Of a DNA stretch of 64,000 nucleotides, positions 45,842 to 56,799 are shown piece by piece. Both the position numbers and the translations under genes were made by a program. Origin of the DNA: Sphingobium sp. BYY-5 (lineage in GTDB: Bacteria; Pseudomonadota; Alphaproteobacteria; Sphingomonadales; Sphingomonadaceae). Positions within the stretch are counted from its first letter, which is position 1. The number at the start of each line of letters is the position of its first letter. The notes under the pieces were generated by a model, which saw only the letters and a program-made list of their open reading frames with translations, did not search any database and was not told where the DNA came from. The stretch covers positions 2,697,501 through 2,761,500 of the forward strand of contig NZ_JALEBH010000001.1 in NCBI RefSeq assembly GCF_022758885.1, read 5' to 3'.

Positions 45842-48800
45842 TTAGCCGCCCGGATGCCGGAACCGCAAATCGAGCGTCATCGGAAACTCGCCCGGCAATT
45901 CGGCGGGCGGCATGTCGACTTGCCCCGGCGTATGGCCATGATCCTGGAACCGCGCTTTGCGCCGCGATTCCGCTTCATAGCCGTTGATCGGCAGCGTGTC
46001 GTAATTGCGCCCGCCCGGATGCACGACATGGTAGACGCAGCCGCCCAGCGATCGCCCGCTCCAGCTATCCAGCACATCGAAGGTCAGCGGCGCGTTGACC
46101 GGCAGGTTGGGGTGCAGGCAATTGGCGGGCGCCCATGCCTTGTACCGCACGCCGCCCACCCCCTCGCCGGGTACCGCCGTTGCCGTCATCGGCACCCGCC
46201 GTCCGTTGCAGGTGACGATATGGCGGCCCGCGATCAGGCCGGTGGCGCGCAGTTGCAGCCGCTCGGTCGAACTGTCGACATAGCGCACCGTCCCGCCGAT
46301 CGCGCCGGTTTCGCCCAGCACGTTCCACGGTTCCAGCGCGTGGCTGACCTCCAGCCCGACGCCGCCCGCATCGACCGCGCCATGGACGGGGAAGCGGAAC
46401 TGGCGCTGCGCCTCGAACCAGTTGGGATCGAAGTCGTAGCCCGCGCCCTTCAGATCGCCCAGCACCTCCAGGAAATCGGCCCAGACGAAATGGGGCAGCA
46501 TGAACCGGTCGTGCAGCGCCGTGCCCCAGCGCACCAGCCCGCCCTGTTGCGGCTGGCGCCAGAACCAGGCGGCAAGCGCCCGGATCAGCAATTGCTGCGC
46601 CAGGCTCATCCTGGGTTCGGGTGGCATTTCGAAACCGCGAAACTCCAGCAGCCCCAGCCGCCCGGTCGGACCATCGGGCGAGAACATCTTGTCGATACAG
46701 ATTTCGGTGCGATGGGTGTTGCCCGTCACGTCGACCAGCAGGTTGCGGAACAACCGGTCGACCAGCCAGGGCGGCGGCAATTTATCCACGCCCTCGACAA
46801 TCGGATCGGGCACCTGTGCCAGCGCGATCTCCAGCTCGTACAGGCCATCATGCCGCGCCTCGTCGATGCGCGGCGCCTGGCTCGTCGGGCCGATGCAAAG
46901 CCCGGAGAAGAGATAGGAGAGGGCGGGATGCCGCTGCCAGTAGAGGACAAAGCTCTTGAGCAGGTCAGGCCGCCGGATGAAGGGCGAATCCTCCAGGCTC
47001 GGCCCGCCCAGCACGATATGATTGCCCCCGCCGGTGCCGACCGACCGGCCATCGACCATGAACTTGTCGGCGGTAAGCTGGCATTCGCGCGCGGCCGCAT
47101 AGAGGCGTTCGGTTATGTCCACCGTCTCGTCCCAACTCGCGGCGGGCTGGACATTCACCTCGATCACGCCGGGGTCGGGTGTGGCTTTCAGCACCTGCAA
47201 GCGCGGGTCGGGCGGCGGGGCATAGCCCTCGATCCGCACGGGGATGCGGGTCGCCTCGGCCACCGCCTCCACCTGCGCCACCAGTTCCAGATAATCCTCC
47301 AGCGCCTGTACCGGCGGCAGGAAGACGGAGAGATAATAGCCGCGCGGCTCGATGGTGACGGCGGTGCGCACCGCACCCTCGATCATCACCTGTTCGACCC
47401 GCTCCTGCGGCGCGGCGCCGCCCTCGACCTCACCGACGCGCTGCACCGGCTGGGCGTGCGCTTCCTCGTACGTCGCCGCTTCGCTGACCTGCGTGCGGAA
47501 ATCGGGCATCGGCCCGCGCGGTTCGCTGGTGTCGCGCGGGTGGATATAGGGATAGTCGGATGGCGGCACATAGGGCAGCGACCCCAGCGGCAGGCGGTAT
47601 CCCAGCGCCGAATCCCCCGGCACTGCGAACAGCTTGCCCCGGCGCAACTGCCAGATCTCGCTCTGCCAGCGCGGGGTGGCGACGGCGCTCTGCCAGCGCT
47701 GCACCGGCAGCACATAGCCGACCGGCTGGTCCAGCCCGCGCGCGAACGCCTTCACCATCCGCGCCCGCGCTTCGGGATCGCTGATCTTGGGGTCGTCCGG
47801 CGATGCATTGACCGGCAGATCGGCCTCCTTGACCGCCCAGACCACCGGGTCTTCGTAGACAGCGTGGGTATAGCCGGCGGACAAGCCCATATTGTCCGCC
47901 ATATGCGCCAGGAAAGCCCGCGCATCCTCCGCGCCGATGGTTCGCGCTCCCGCCGGTGCCTCATCAGCGGCGATCAGGTCTGCATTGCGCCACACCGGCA
48001 CGCCGTCCTTGCGCCAATAGACGGCATAGGCCCAGCGCGGCAGGCTTTCGCCCGGATACCATTTGCCCTGACCATGGTGCAGCAGGCCGCCCGGCGCGAA
48101 CTCGGCGCGCAGCTTGCGGATGAGGCGATCGGCAAAGCCGGCCTTGGTCGGTCCCACCGCATCGCCATTCCATTCGCCCGCCTCGCCGCCATCCTCCGCG
48201 ACGAAGGTCGGCTCGCCCCCGGTGGTCAGGCGCACGTCCTGGCGCTCCAGGTCGGCGTCCACCTTGGCCCCCAACGCCATCACCGCGTCCCAGCGCGCGT
48301 CGGTGAAGGGCTTGGTGATCCGCACCGCTTCGGCAATGCGCGACACGCCCATGGCGAAATGGAAATCGACCTCGGCCGGCTCGGCCATGCCGCTGATCGG
48401 CGCAGCGGAGCGATAATGTGGCGTCGCGCAGAGCGGGATATGGCCTTCGCCCGCGAACATGCCGCTGGTCGCGTCCAGCGCCACCCAGCCCGCGCCCGGC
48501 ACATAGGCCTCCGCCCAGGCATGGAGGTCGACCACATCCTGCGTCACGCCCTTCGGCCCTTCCAGCGGCTCGACATCGGCGACCAACTGGATCGAATAGC
48601 CCGACACGAAACGTGCGGCGAACCCCAGCCGCCGCAGCAATTGCACCAGCAACCAGGCCGAATCGCGGCAGGAGCCGGTGCCGATCTCCAGCGTCTCCTC
48701 CGGGCTTTGCACGCCCGTCTCCATGCGGATGACATAGCCGACGCGCTGCTGGAGCCGCCGGTTCACCTCGACCAGGAAATCGACCGTCCGCTCTTGATGC

Positions 48801-49204
48801 CCGTGATGTTCGGCGACCAGCGCGTCGAACAGCGGGCCTTGTTCTTCCAGGTCGAAATAGGCGGCCAGATCGGTCTTGATCTGCTCGTCATAGGCGAAGG
48901 GGTAATTTTCCGCATAGGGTTCGACGAAGAAATCGAACGGATTGATGATGTCGAGATCGGCGAGCAGGTCGACCTCGATCGAGAAATGATCGACCGGATC
49001 GGGAAAGACGATCCGCGCCAGCCAGTTGCCGTGCGGGTCCTGCTGCCAGTTGAGGAAATGGCCCGCAGGCTCGATCTTCAGCGCATAATTGGGCACCCTG
49101 GTCCGGCTGTGCGGCGCAGGACGGAGGCGGATCACCTGCGGTCCTAGTCGGATCGGGCGGCTATAGCGGTAGGACGTCAGGTGGTGGAGCGCGGCCTTGA
49201 GCAT
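45842..49204 (-). CDS. large transglutaminase-DUF2126 protein
   Basis: A protein of 1120 residues. The N-terminal Bact_transglu_N domain ([20 protein letters not shown]) is followed by a transglutaminase core with C179 ([11 protein letters not shown]), H228 ([10 protein letters not shown]) and D244 ([10 protein letters not shown]). The rest, about 290-1120, is the DUF2126 region, which is glutamine-synthetase-like in appearance (TAAEXQ-type [48 protein letters not shown]). It precedes the ATP-grasp/alpha-E gene by 10 bp and should be cotranscribed. Confidence 0.9.
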   Translation of the reverse strand: MLKAALHHLTSYRYSRPIRLGPQVIRLRPAPHSRTRVPNYALKIEPAGHFLNWQQDPHGNWLARIVFPDPVDHFSIEVDLLADLDIINPFDFFVEPYAENYPFAYDEQIKTDLAAYFDLEEQGPLFDALVAEHHGHQERTVDFLVEVNRRLQQRVGYVIRMETGVQSPEETLEIGTGSCRDSAWLLVQLLRRLGFAARFVSGYSIQLVADVEPLEGPKGVTQDVVDLHAWAEAYVPGAGWVALDATSGMFAGEGHIPLCATPHYRSAAPISGMAEPAEVDFHFAMGVSRIAEAVRITKPFTDARWDAVMALGAKVDADLERQDVRLTTGGEPTFVAEDGGEAGEWNGDAVGPTKAGFADRLIRKLRAEFAPGGLLHHGQGKWYPGESLPRWAYAVYWRKDGVPVWRNADLIAADEAPAGARTIGAEDARAFLAHMADNMGLSAGYTHAVYEDPVVWAVKEADLPVNASPDDPKISDPEARARMVKAFARGLDQPVGYVLPVQRWQSAVATPRWQSEIWQLRRGKLFAVPGDSALGYRLPLGSLPYVPPSDYPYIHPRDTSEPRGPMPDFRTQVSEAATYEEAHAQPVQRVGEVEGGAAPQERVEQVMIEGAVRTAVTIEPRGYYLSVFLPPVQALEDYLELVAQVEAVAEATRIPVRIEGYAPPPDPRLQVLKATPDPGVIEVNVQPAASWDETVDITERLYAAARECQLTADKFMVDGRSVGTGGGNHIVLGGPSLEDSPFIRRPDLLKSFVLYWQRHPALSYLFSGLCIGPTSQAPRIDEARHDGLYELEIALAQVPDPIVEGVDKLPPPWLVDRLFRNLLVDVTGNTHRTEICIDKMFSPDGPTGRLGLLEFRGFEMPPEPRMSLAQQLLIRALAAWFWRQPQQGGLVRWGTALHDRFMLPHFVWADFLEVLGDLKGAGYDFDPNWFEAQRQFRFPVHGAVDAGGVGLEVSHALEPWNVLGETGAIGGTVRYVDSSTERLQLRATGLIAGRHIVTCNGRRVPMTATAVPGEGVGGVRYKAWAPANCLHPNLPVNAPLTFDVLDSWSGRSLGGCVYHVVHPGGRNYDTLPINGYEAESRRKARFQDHGHTPGQVDMPPAELPGEFPMTLDLRFRHPGG

Positions 49205-49306
49205 AAGCGGATCAAACGCCACCCCCTGCTGCAATGCAACAACCAATCGGTCGCGCGGCAAAGTTTCCTGTCATACCAGCATATATTGATGGGGACTCAT
49301 GAAGAC

Positions 49307-49376
49307 CTGTTCCCCGGCGAAGGCCGGGGTCCAGTTCCACGGCGCGAACTGGACCCCGGCCTTCGCCGGGGAACAG
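49307..49376. repeat. perfect 30-bp hairpin repeat
   Basis: Arms of exactly 30 bp, beginning CTGTTCCCCGGCGAAGGCCG, pair around a 10-nt loop CCACGGCGCG. The half-element TTCCCCGGCGAAGGCCGGGG is itself a palindrome. It lies in the 246-bp gap between the DUF2126 gene and the prolyl oligopeptidase gene. Confidence 0.85.
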
Positions 49377-49450
49377 CAACCAGTCGATCCTGATGAGTCA
49401 TTCTCTACGCAGTCTGGCATAAGGGGCGGATGCTTCAGGCTTTCGCCGCT

Positions 49451-51553
49451 CTACTTCCCCTCCAACTGCTGGCTGAAATAGACCATCTGCATCGCCTGCA
49501 ACCGCGCGCCCTGTTCGATGTCGGCGTCGCCCGAATGGCCGCCGGCTATATCCTCGTAGAAATGATAGGGGATGCCATAATCCTTCAGCCGCGCCGCGAA
49601 TTTGCGGGCGTGCTGCGGGCCGACGCGGTCGTCCTTGGTCGTGGTCCAGATATAGGGCGTGGGATAATGCACGCCCTTGCGGATGTTCGCATAGGGCGAA
49701 ATCTTCTCCAGGAACGCCTTCTCCGCCGGTACGGAGACGCTGCCATATTCGTCCACCCAGGACGCGCCGGCCGCGATCTGCTCGTAACGGATCATGTCGA
49801 GCAACGGCACCTGGATCACCACCCCGTTCCACAGGTCGGGATGCTGGTTGAACTCCACCCCCATCAGCAGCCCGCCATTGGACCCGCCATAGATGCCGAA
49901 TTTGGCGGGGGATGACAGTTTCCGCGCGAAGATATCCTGCGCCACGGCGGCGAAGTCGTCATAGATGATCTGCCGCTTGGTCTTCAGCCCCGCCTCATGC
50001 CAGGCCGGGCCGAACTCGCCGCCGCCCCGGATATTGGCAAGGACGAAGCTGTTGCCCCGTTCCAGCCACAGCTTGCCGGTGATCGCGGCATAGCTGGGCG
50101 TCATCGGCACCTCGAAGCCGCCATAGGCGGTCATGATCGTCGGGGTGGCGCCGTCCTTCTTCATATCCTTCCGATGGACGATGAAATAGGGAATCTTCGT
50201 CCCGTCGGTCGATGTGGCTTCAAACTGTTCGACCACCAGCCCCGCCGCGTCGAAGCGCGCGGGCATCGCCTTCACCTGAACCGGCTTGGGATCGGCGGCA
50301 TCCATTGCCCAGAGCGTCGTCGGCGCCAGGAATCCGGCCACCGACAGATAGGCCTTGTCGCTCTTGTCGGTCGCTGTCGCGATCGAGATGGTGGCATTGT
50401 CGGGCAGCGTGACCGGCTTGCTCGTCCAGCCCGCCGTCCCCGGCGTCAGCACCTGCACTCGCCCGCGCACATTGTCATTGATTGCCAGGATGACATGGCC
50501 CTTCGTCGCCGCCACACCGTCGATCGACTGGCGCGCATTGGGCGCGAACAGGATTTGCGGCTTCAGCGTCTCGCCCGATTGTAAGGCTTTCAGCGGCACG
50601 GCGGCCAGCGATCCGCTCGGCACGGTCACGCCGCCGCTGGTCCACGCCTCGCTGGTCTGGATCAACACCTGGCCCTCGACCATGCCCTGCAATTGGCTCT
50701 TGGCCGGCAGCGGCAGCTTCTTCACGCCGCTTGTCCCGACCAGATAGGTCTCGTTGCCGAAGAAGGTCACGCCGCGATAGAGGAAGGCAGCGCGGTTGCC
50801 CGATCCGTCCGACAGGATGAGGGGGAAGGTGCCGACCTGATCGCTCGCTTCGCCGCGATAGATTTCCTTCGCCGCCGACAGCGATTCGCCGCGCTTCAGC
50901 ATCTTGACCACGAAGGGATAGCCCGACCTGGTCATCGTCCCTTCTCCCCAGTCGCGGGCGATGAGGATGGTCTCCCTGTCCAGCCACCCCTCATTCTGCT
51001 TCGACTTGGGAATGTCGAACCCGCCCTGCACGAACTGGCCCGTTTCCAGGTCGAACTCGCGCAGCGTCACGGCGTCCTCGCCGCCGTCGGACAGGTTGAT
51101 GAGCGCCAGCCGCTCCTCCGGGTTCAGGACGGTCGCGCCCTTCCACACCCATTTCCTGCCTTCCGCCTTGGACAGGGCGTCGAGGTCCAGCACGATGGTC
51201 CAGTGGGGCGCGTCGGTCGCATAATCGGCTTCGCTGGTGTAACGCCACACGCCCTGCGGATGATCGGCATCGCGCCAGAAATTATAGACCCGGCCATGGA
51301 TCAGCATCGGCATGGCAATCCGGTCCTTGGCCGACGCGATGGCCAGCGCCTGCCTGTAGTAACCGGCATAGCGCGGATCATTCTGGAAGGCGGCGACGGT
51401 CGCCTCATTCTCCGCCTCCACCCATTGCATCGCGCGCGGGCCGGTCCAATCCTCCAGCCACACGAACGGATCGTCGGCGGGCGGGGGAGGCGTTGGCGCA
51501 CCGGCGCCGGTCAGAAGGGCAGCGGAAACCAAGCTCATCATCCTTTTCTTCAT
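49451..51553 (-). CDS. prolyl oligopeptidase-family serine peptidase
   Basis: An S9A peptidase of 700 residues. A weak signal peptide (MKKRMMSLVSAALLTGAGAP) is followed by a beta-propeller (about 40-420) and the hydrolase domain. The nucleophile serine is in YGGSNGGLLMG, the aspartate in TTTKDDRVGPQHA and the histidine in DIAGGHSGDAD. It cuts peptides after proline or similar residues, probably in the periplasm. The start overlaps the stop of the 98-residue membrane protein (ATGA). Confidence 0.92.
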   Translation of the reverse strand: MKKRMMSLVSAALLTGAGAPTPPPPADDPFVWLEDWTGPRAMQWVEAENEATVAAFQNDPRYAGYYRQALAIASAKDRIAMPMLIHGRVYNFWRDADHPQGVWRYTSEADYATDAPHWTIVLDLDALSKAEGRKWVWKGATVLNPEERLALINLSDGGEDAVTLREFDLETGQFVQGGFDIPKSKQNEGWLDRETILIARDWGEGTMTRSGYPFVVKMLKRGESLSAAKEIYRGEASDQVGTFPLILSDGSGNRAAFLYRGVTFFGNETYLVGTSGVKKLPLPAKSQLQGMVEGQVLIQTSEAWTSGGVTVPSGSLAAVPLKALQSGETLKPQILFAPNARQSIDGVAATKGHVILAINDNVRGRVQVLTPGTAGWTSKPVTLPDNATISIATATDKSDKAYLSVAGFLAPTTLWAMDAADPKPVQVKAMPARFDAAGLVVEQFEATSTDGTKIPYFIVHRKDMKKDGATPTIMTAYGGFEVPMTPSYAAITGKLWLERGNSFVLANIRGGGEFGPAWHEAGLKTKRQIIYDDFAAVAQDIFARKLSSPAKFGIYGGSNGGLLMGVEFNQHPDLWNGVVIQVPLLDMIRYEQIAAGASWVDEYGSVSVPAEKAFLEKISPYANIRKGVHYPTPYIWTTTKDDRVGPQHARKFAARLKDYGIPYHFYEDIAGGHSGDADIEQGARLQAMQMVYFSQQLEGK

Positions 51554-51846
51554 GTCCGTTGAGTCTCCCCCATCTGCAACCGCCCCCTCACATAGCGCCG
51601 CCGCAGCACCGCGCTGGCCACCAGCAGCGGCAGGGCAGCCAGGCAGGCGATCAATCCCAGCAGGACCGGCGACCAGCCGCCAATATTGTGGATGCCAAAG
51701 GCCGACGGCGCGATCAGCAGCAGCGCGCCGATCGCCAGCAGCCATAACCCCCAGCGTCGCGGCCACACCGCCACCATGCGCATTTCGTGCCGCCAGGCCT
51801 TGCGGCCGGCCCTGGTCGAAAGATCGGGGGGCTGATGATCCAACAT
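51550..51846 (-). CDS. small two-helix membrane protein
   Basis: A protein of 98 residues. A basic soluble N-terminus (LSTRAGRKAWRHEMRM) is followed by two helices, WGLWLLAIGALLLIAPSAFG and LLGLIACLAALPLLVASAVL, and a basic tail. No family was recognised. Its stop is coupled to the peptidase start; it lies divergent to the TPP riboswitch. Confidence 0.7.
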   Translation of the reverse strand: MLDHQPPDLSTRAGRKAWRHEMRMVAVWPRRWGLWLLAIGALLLIAPSAFGIHNIGGWSPVLLGLIACLAALPLLVASAVLRRRYVRGRLQMGETQRT

Positions 51847-51848
51847 AG

Positions 51849-54332
<2,484 letters not shown>

Positions 54333-54352
54333 GGCGTTGTCTTAGCGTTCAG

Positions 54353-54381
54353 GGAGTCGCGCCCGGTCGCGGCGCGACTCC
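54353..54381 (+). terminator. stem-loop after thiC
   Basis: GGAGTCGCG and CGCGACTCC form a 9-bp stem around CCCGGTCGCGG, starting about 20 bp after the thiC stop. The T-run is missing, so termination is uncertain. Confidence 0.4.
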
Positions 54382-54411
54382 TGCAATCCCCCGTTCTGGA
54401 GGTTTCGTCCA

Positions 54412-54822
54412 ATGACCTATGCGCGTGACGCCGTCGGCCCTTTCTATCATGGCACACGCGCCGACCTGTCGCCGGGCGACCTTATCGTACCCGGCTTCGC
54501 GTCCAACTATGGCACGGGCAAGGTTGCGTCCTGGGTCTATCTCACCGGCACGCTCGAAGCGGCGATATGGGGCTGCGAACTGGCGGTGGGCGAGGGGCGC
54601 GAACGCATCTACATTGTCGAACCGACCGGTCCCTTTGTCGATGATCCCAACCTCACCGACCAAAAATTCCCCGGCAACCCGACGCAATCCTATCGCTCGC
54701 GCGAACCGTTGCGCGTCATGGGAGAAATCGTTGAATGGCAGGGGCATTCCGCCGACCAGTTACAGGCCATGAAGGATCACCTCGCCCGCTTGAGCGCGCA
54801 GGGTATAGAAGCCATCGACTGA
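54412..54822 (+). CDS. arr: rifamycin ADP-ribosyltransferase Arr
   Basis: A protein of 136 residues that transfers ADP-ribose from NAD to rifamycins and inactivates them. Family motifs are GPFYHGTRADLSPGDLIVPG, with the active histidine, then SWVYLTGTLEAAIWGCELA and YIVEPTGPFVDDPNLTDQ with the conserved aspartates, followed by FPGNPTQSYRSREPLRV. It is full length compared with known Arr proteins. It is a single gene after thiC and before a toxin-antitoxin pair. Confidence 0.93.
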   Translation: MTYARDAVGPFYHGTRADLSPGDLIVPGFASNYGTGKVASWVYLTGTLEAAIWGCELAVGEGRERIYIVEPTGPFVDDPNLTDQKFPGNPTQSYRSREPLRVMGEIVEWQGHSADQLQAMKDHLARLSAQGIEAID

Positions 54823-54831
54823 TCGGTCCTT

Positions 54832-54864
54832 TTGTCGTCCCATCGACTATGTTATAACCCCCGT
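54832..54864 (+). promoter_or_regulatory. promoter/operator of the AbrB-Doc pair
   Basis: TTGTCG at 54832-54837 and TATGTTATAAC at 54848-54858 look like -35 and -10 boxes. They contain the palindrome GTTATAAC (54851-54858), a candidate autoregulatory operator. The first ATG at 54865 has no Shine-Dalgarno and lies 7 nt after the -10 region, so the transcript would be leaderless or nearly so. Confidence 0.45.
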
Positions 54865-55092
54865 ATGAACATGCCCCTCAAAATCACGAAGATCGGCAAT
54901 AGCGCCGGGGTGATCCTGCCCAAGGAGCTGTTGGCGCATCTTCACGCCGTCGCCGGTGACAGCCTTTCGGTGATTCTCACGCCGCGCGGGATCGAACTTT
55001 CCGCTGCCGAGCCGGATTTCGACGCTCAGATGGCCGCCGCGCGCGAAGTCATGGCACGGCGCAAGCGGGCGCTGCGCGAACTCGCAGAATAA
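54865..55092 (+). CDS. AbrB/MazE-fold antitoxin
   Basis: A protein of 75 residues with a SpoVT-AbrB swapped-hairpin DNA-binding domain: PLKITKIGNSAGVILPKELL. A C-terminal helix (DAQMAAAREVMARRKRALRE) should wrap the toxin. It should neutralise the Doc-type toxin next to it and repress the operon. The stop shares a base with the toxin start (TAATG). Starts at 54865 or 54871 are both possible. Confidence 0.9.
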   Translation: MNMPLKITKIGNSAGVILPKELLAHLHAVAGDSLSVILTPRGIELSAAEPDFDAQMAAAREVMARRKRALRELAE

Positions 55093-55487
55093 TGGCGCGG
55101 GAAAGCTGGGTCTGGGTCACGCTCGCCGTGGCCGAGGCCGCTCATGCCGAACAGGTTGCCGAACATGGCGGCGGAAGCGACGCACTGCGCGATCGCGGCC
55201 TGTTCGAAAGCGCCATGGCCCGGCCGCAGCAGATCGCCCATTATGGCGAACCCGATGTCGCCGCGCTGGCGGCCGCTTATGCCTATGGCCTCGCGCGCAA
55301 CCATCCCTTCATCGACGGCAACAAGCGGATCGCGGCGGTCGTCAGCGAAACCTTTCTGATGCTCAATGGCTATAATCTGATGGCGACGGACGCCGAACTG
55401 GTCGTCGCCTTTCTCGAACTCGCCGCCGGCACACTCTCGGAGGAAGAATTGGCCGACTGGTTCCGCCAGCATCTAGCCGACGGCTGA
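55092..55487 (+). CDS. Doc-type (Fic-fold) toxin
   Basis: A protein of 131 residues. The Fic/Doc active loop is NHPFIDGNKRIAAVV, with the lysine variant (GNK) that marks Doc kinases acting on EF-Tu rather than AMPylating Fic proteins (GNG). LRDRGLFESAMARPQQ is the usual N-terminal Doc pattern. The partner is an AbrB-type rather than the classical Phd antitoxin, a combination also known in alphaproteobacteria. Confidence 0.92.
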   Translation: MARESWVWVTLAVAEAAHAEQVAEHGGGSDALRDRGLFESAMARPQQIAHYGEPDVAALAAAYAYGLARNHPFIDGNKRIAAVVSETFLMLNGYNLMATDAELVVAFLELAAGTLSEEELADWFRQHLADG

Positions 55488-55544
55488 GGACGCCCCGCGC
55501 AAATCCCCTTTCCTACTCGGATTTGCTCTGATCTATCCTGTCGG

Positions 55545-55820
55545 ATGGAACAGAACCCCTCATCCCCCATCGACCGCGCGCACTGGACTCCGGCCAAGCA
55601 GCGCAGTTTCCTCACCGCCCTGCTCAACATCGGCAGCGTCACCCATGCCGCGCGTGCGGCGGGCATGTCGCGCTCCAGCGCGCATCGCCTGCGCCGGCGT
55701 CTTGCCGGCACGCCGTTCGACCGGACTTGGGACCGGGCGCTGGCGCTGCACGCTCGCCGTCTGGCCGATCCTTTCGCGCTTGAAATCCAACAGCCTGCCG
55801 CGTCGAAGCGGCGTGGGTGA
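55545..55820 (+). CDS. small helix-turn-helix protein
   Basis: A protein of 91 residues. WTPAKQRSFLTALLNIGSVT followed by HAARAAGMSRSSAHRLRRRL is a clear HTH of the phage-terminase/transposase-like type. AGTPFDRTWDRALALHARRL makes up the end. Proteins with this layout are frequent in sphingomonads but without known function. It stands alone, downstream of the toxin-antitoxin pair. Confidence 0.75.
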   Translation: MEQNPSSPIDRAHWTPAKQRSFLTALLNIGSVTHAARAAGMSRSSAHRLRRRLAGTPFDRTWDRALALHARRLADPFALEIQQPAASKRRG

Positions 55821-55983
55821 CGCGGGGGTGGCGCATTCATGGCGCATCCCAGTCGCTTCGGTGTCGCGTTTCGGTCGCCTTTGCGGCGCAAATGACCAAA
55901 ATCGGGCTAAAATTGCTCCAGACGGTGTGAACTTCGCCCGATCCCGCCGCGATGCTCGATCCGCGTCCGCAGGCGCGGCGTCT

Positions 55984-56646
55984 TCAGCCCTCGATCGCCA
56001 CGACCCCGCGCCGCTTCTTCCAGTCCAGCGACACCGCGATCCGTTGCCCCCAACTGCCGTCCCAGTCGGTGGTCAGCCCATGCGCCTCCAACTGCTCGAC
56101 GACGCGATGCCCGATCGCGATCGCGGCCTCCTCGCCTTCGGCACAGGCGCCGTAGTTCAGATAGAGACCATGGCCCTCCACCGCCGATTCGGTGTCCTGC
56201 ATATGGAAAAAGGCATAGCCGTCCGCCGCTTCTCCCGCCTTCTGCACCGCCTCGACCTCGTCCCATATCTCGGACGCGCCGCAGGTGCCGCAGCAGGTGA
56301 AATTCTGCCGCGCAATCACCCCTTCCTCTTCCAGCGCGGCGAAGGCGGCGTCCAGCCGGTCGCAGTCGGTCGCTTCGGTCCAGCCCTGCTCGGCGGTGCG
56401 ATGCTCGGCCAGCGCCGCGCGCAGCGCCGCCGACGCTTCGATCCGCAGCGTCGGCCGGGGTAATTCCTCGTCGAACTGGTCGTGCGCGTTGGTCAGGATG
56501 GCGTCCTCATCATAGAAGCCGCCCGCAACATCGCGTCGCACCTGATCGCGCAACGCCTCTATCGGGTCATAAGAGGGAATGTCCTTCCGCGGCTCTGTGG
56601 TGGTCGCCCTGGTCCCGAAAATCCGATTCCACAAAGTTCCGAACAT
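55984..56646 (-). CDS. DUF6891-like protein
   Basis: A cytosolic protein of 220 residues. It has LRDQVRRDVAGGFYDEDAIL near residue 32, NFTCCGTCGASEIWDEVEA with CC-x-x-C in the middle, and GYAFFHMQDTESAVEGHGLY. The cysteines could bind metal. The C-terminus has LTTDWDGSWGQRIAVSLDWK. This is the pattern of the uncharacterised DUF6891 family (assignment from memory). Function unknown. Confidence 0.75.
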   Translation of the reverse strand: MFGTLWNRIFGTRATTTEPRKDIPSYDPIEALRDQVRRDVAGGFYDEDAILTNAHDQFDEELPRPTLRIEASAALRAALAEHRTAEQGWTEATDCDRLDAAFAALEEEGVIARQNFTCCGTCGASEIWDEVEAVQKAGEAADGYAFFHMQDTESAVEGHGLYLNYGACAEGEEAAIAIGHRVVEQLEAHGLTTDWDGSWGQRIAVSLDWKKRRGVVAIEG

Positions 56647-56799
56647 GCGCTCGTCTTGCCTCCCGCGCTGTGTCGCGTGGCCATATCATGCCGCGCTCCG
56701 CTGGAAAGGGAAAGGGGGGATGAGGGGGAGATGCAGCGGCTATCTCTGGGGCGTTCCGTTTCCGCGCCATTGGATAAGCGCGTCGCAGCGCCTAAATAG

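Noticed and set aside
45854..49147. Open frame of about 1097 codons on the plus strand opposite the DUF2126 gene
   Set aside because: The minus-strand protein has domains and catalytic residues. The plus-strand product is Arg/His/Gly-rich without motifs, a by-product of the strong G/C third-position bias.
40803..49204. Secondary-metabolite gene cluster comprising P450, transglutaminases and ATP-grasp
   Set aside because: The P450 operon is convergent to the transglutaminase cluster and separated by a dispersed repeat; no core biosynthetic peptide or synthase gene is visible.
49307..49376. Possible CRISPR or attachment site
   Set aside because: A single perfect hairpin with no spaced direct repeats, cas genes, integrase or tRNA nearby.
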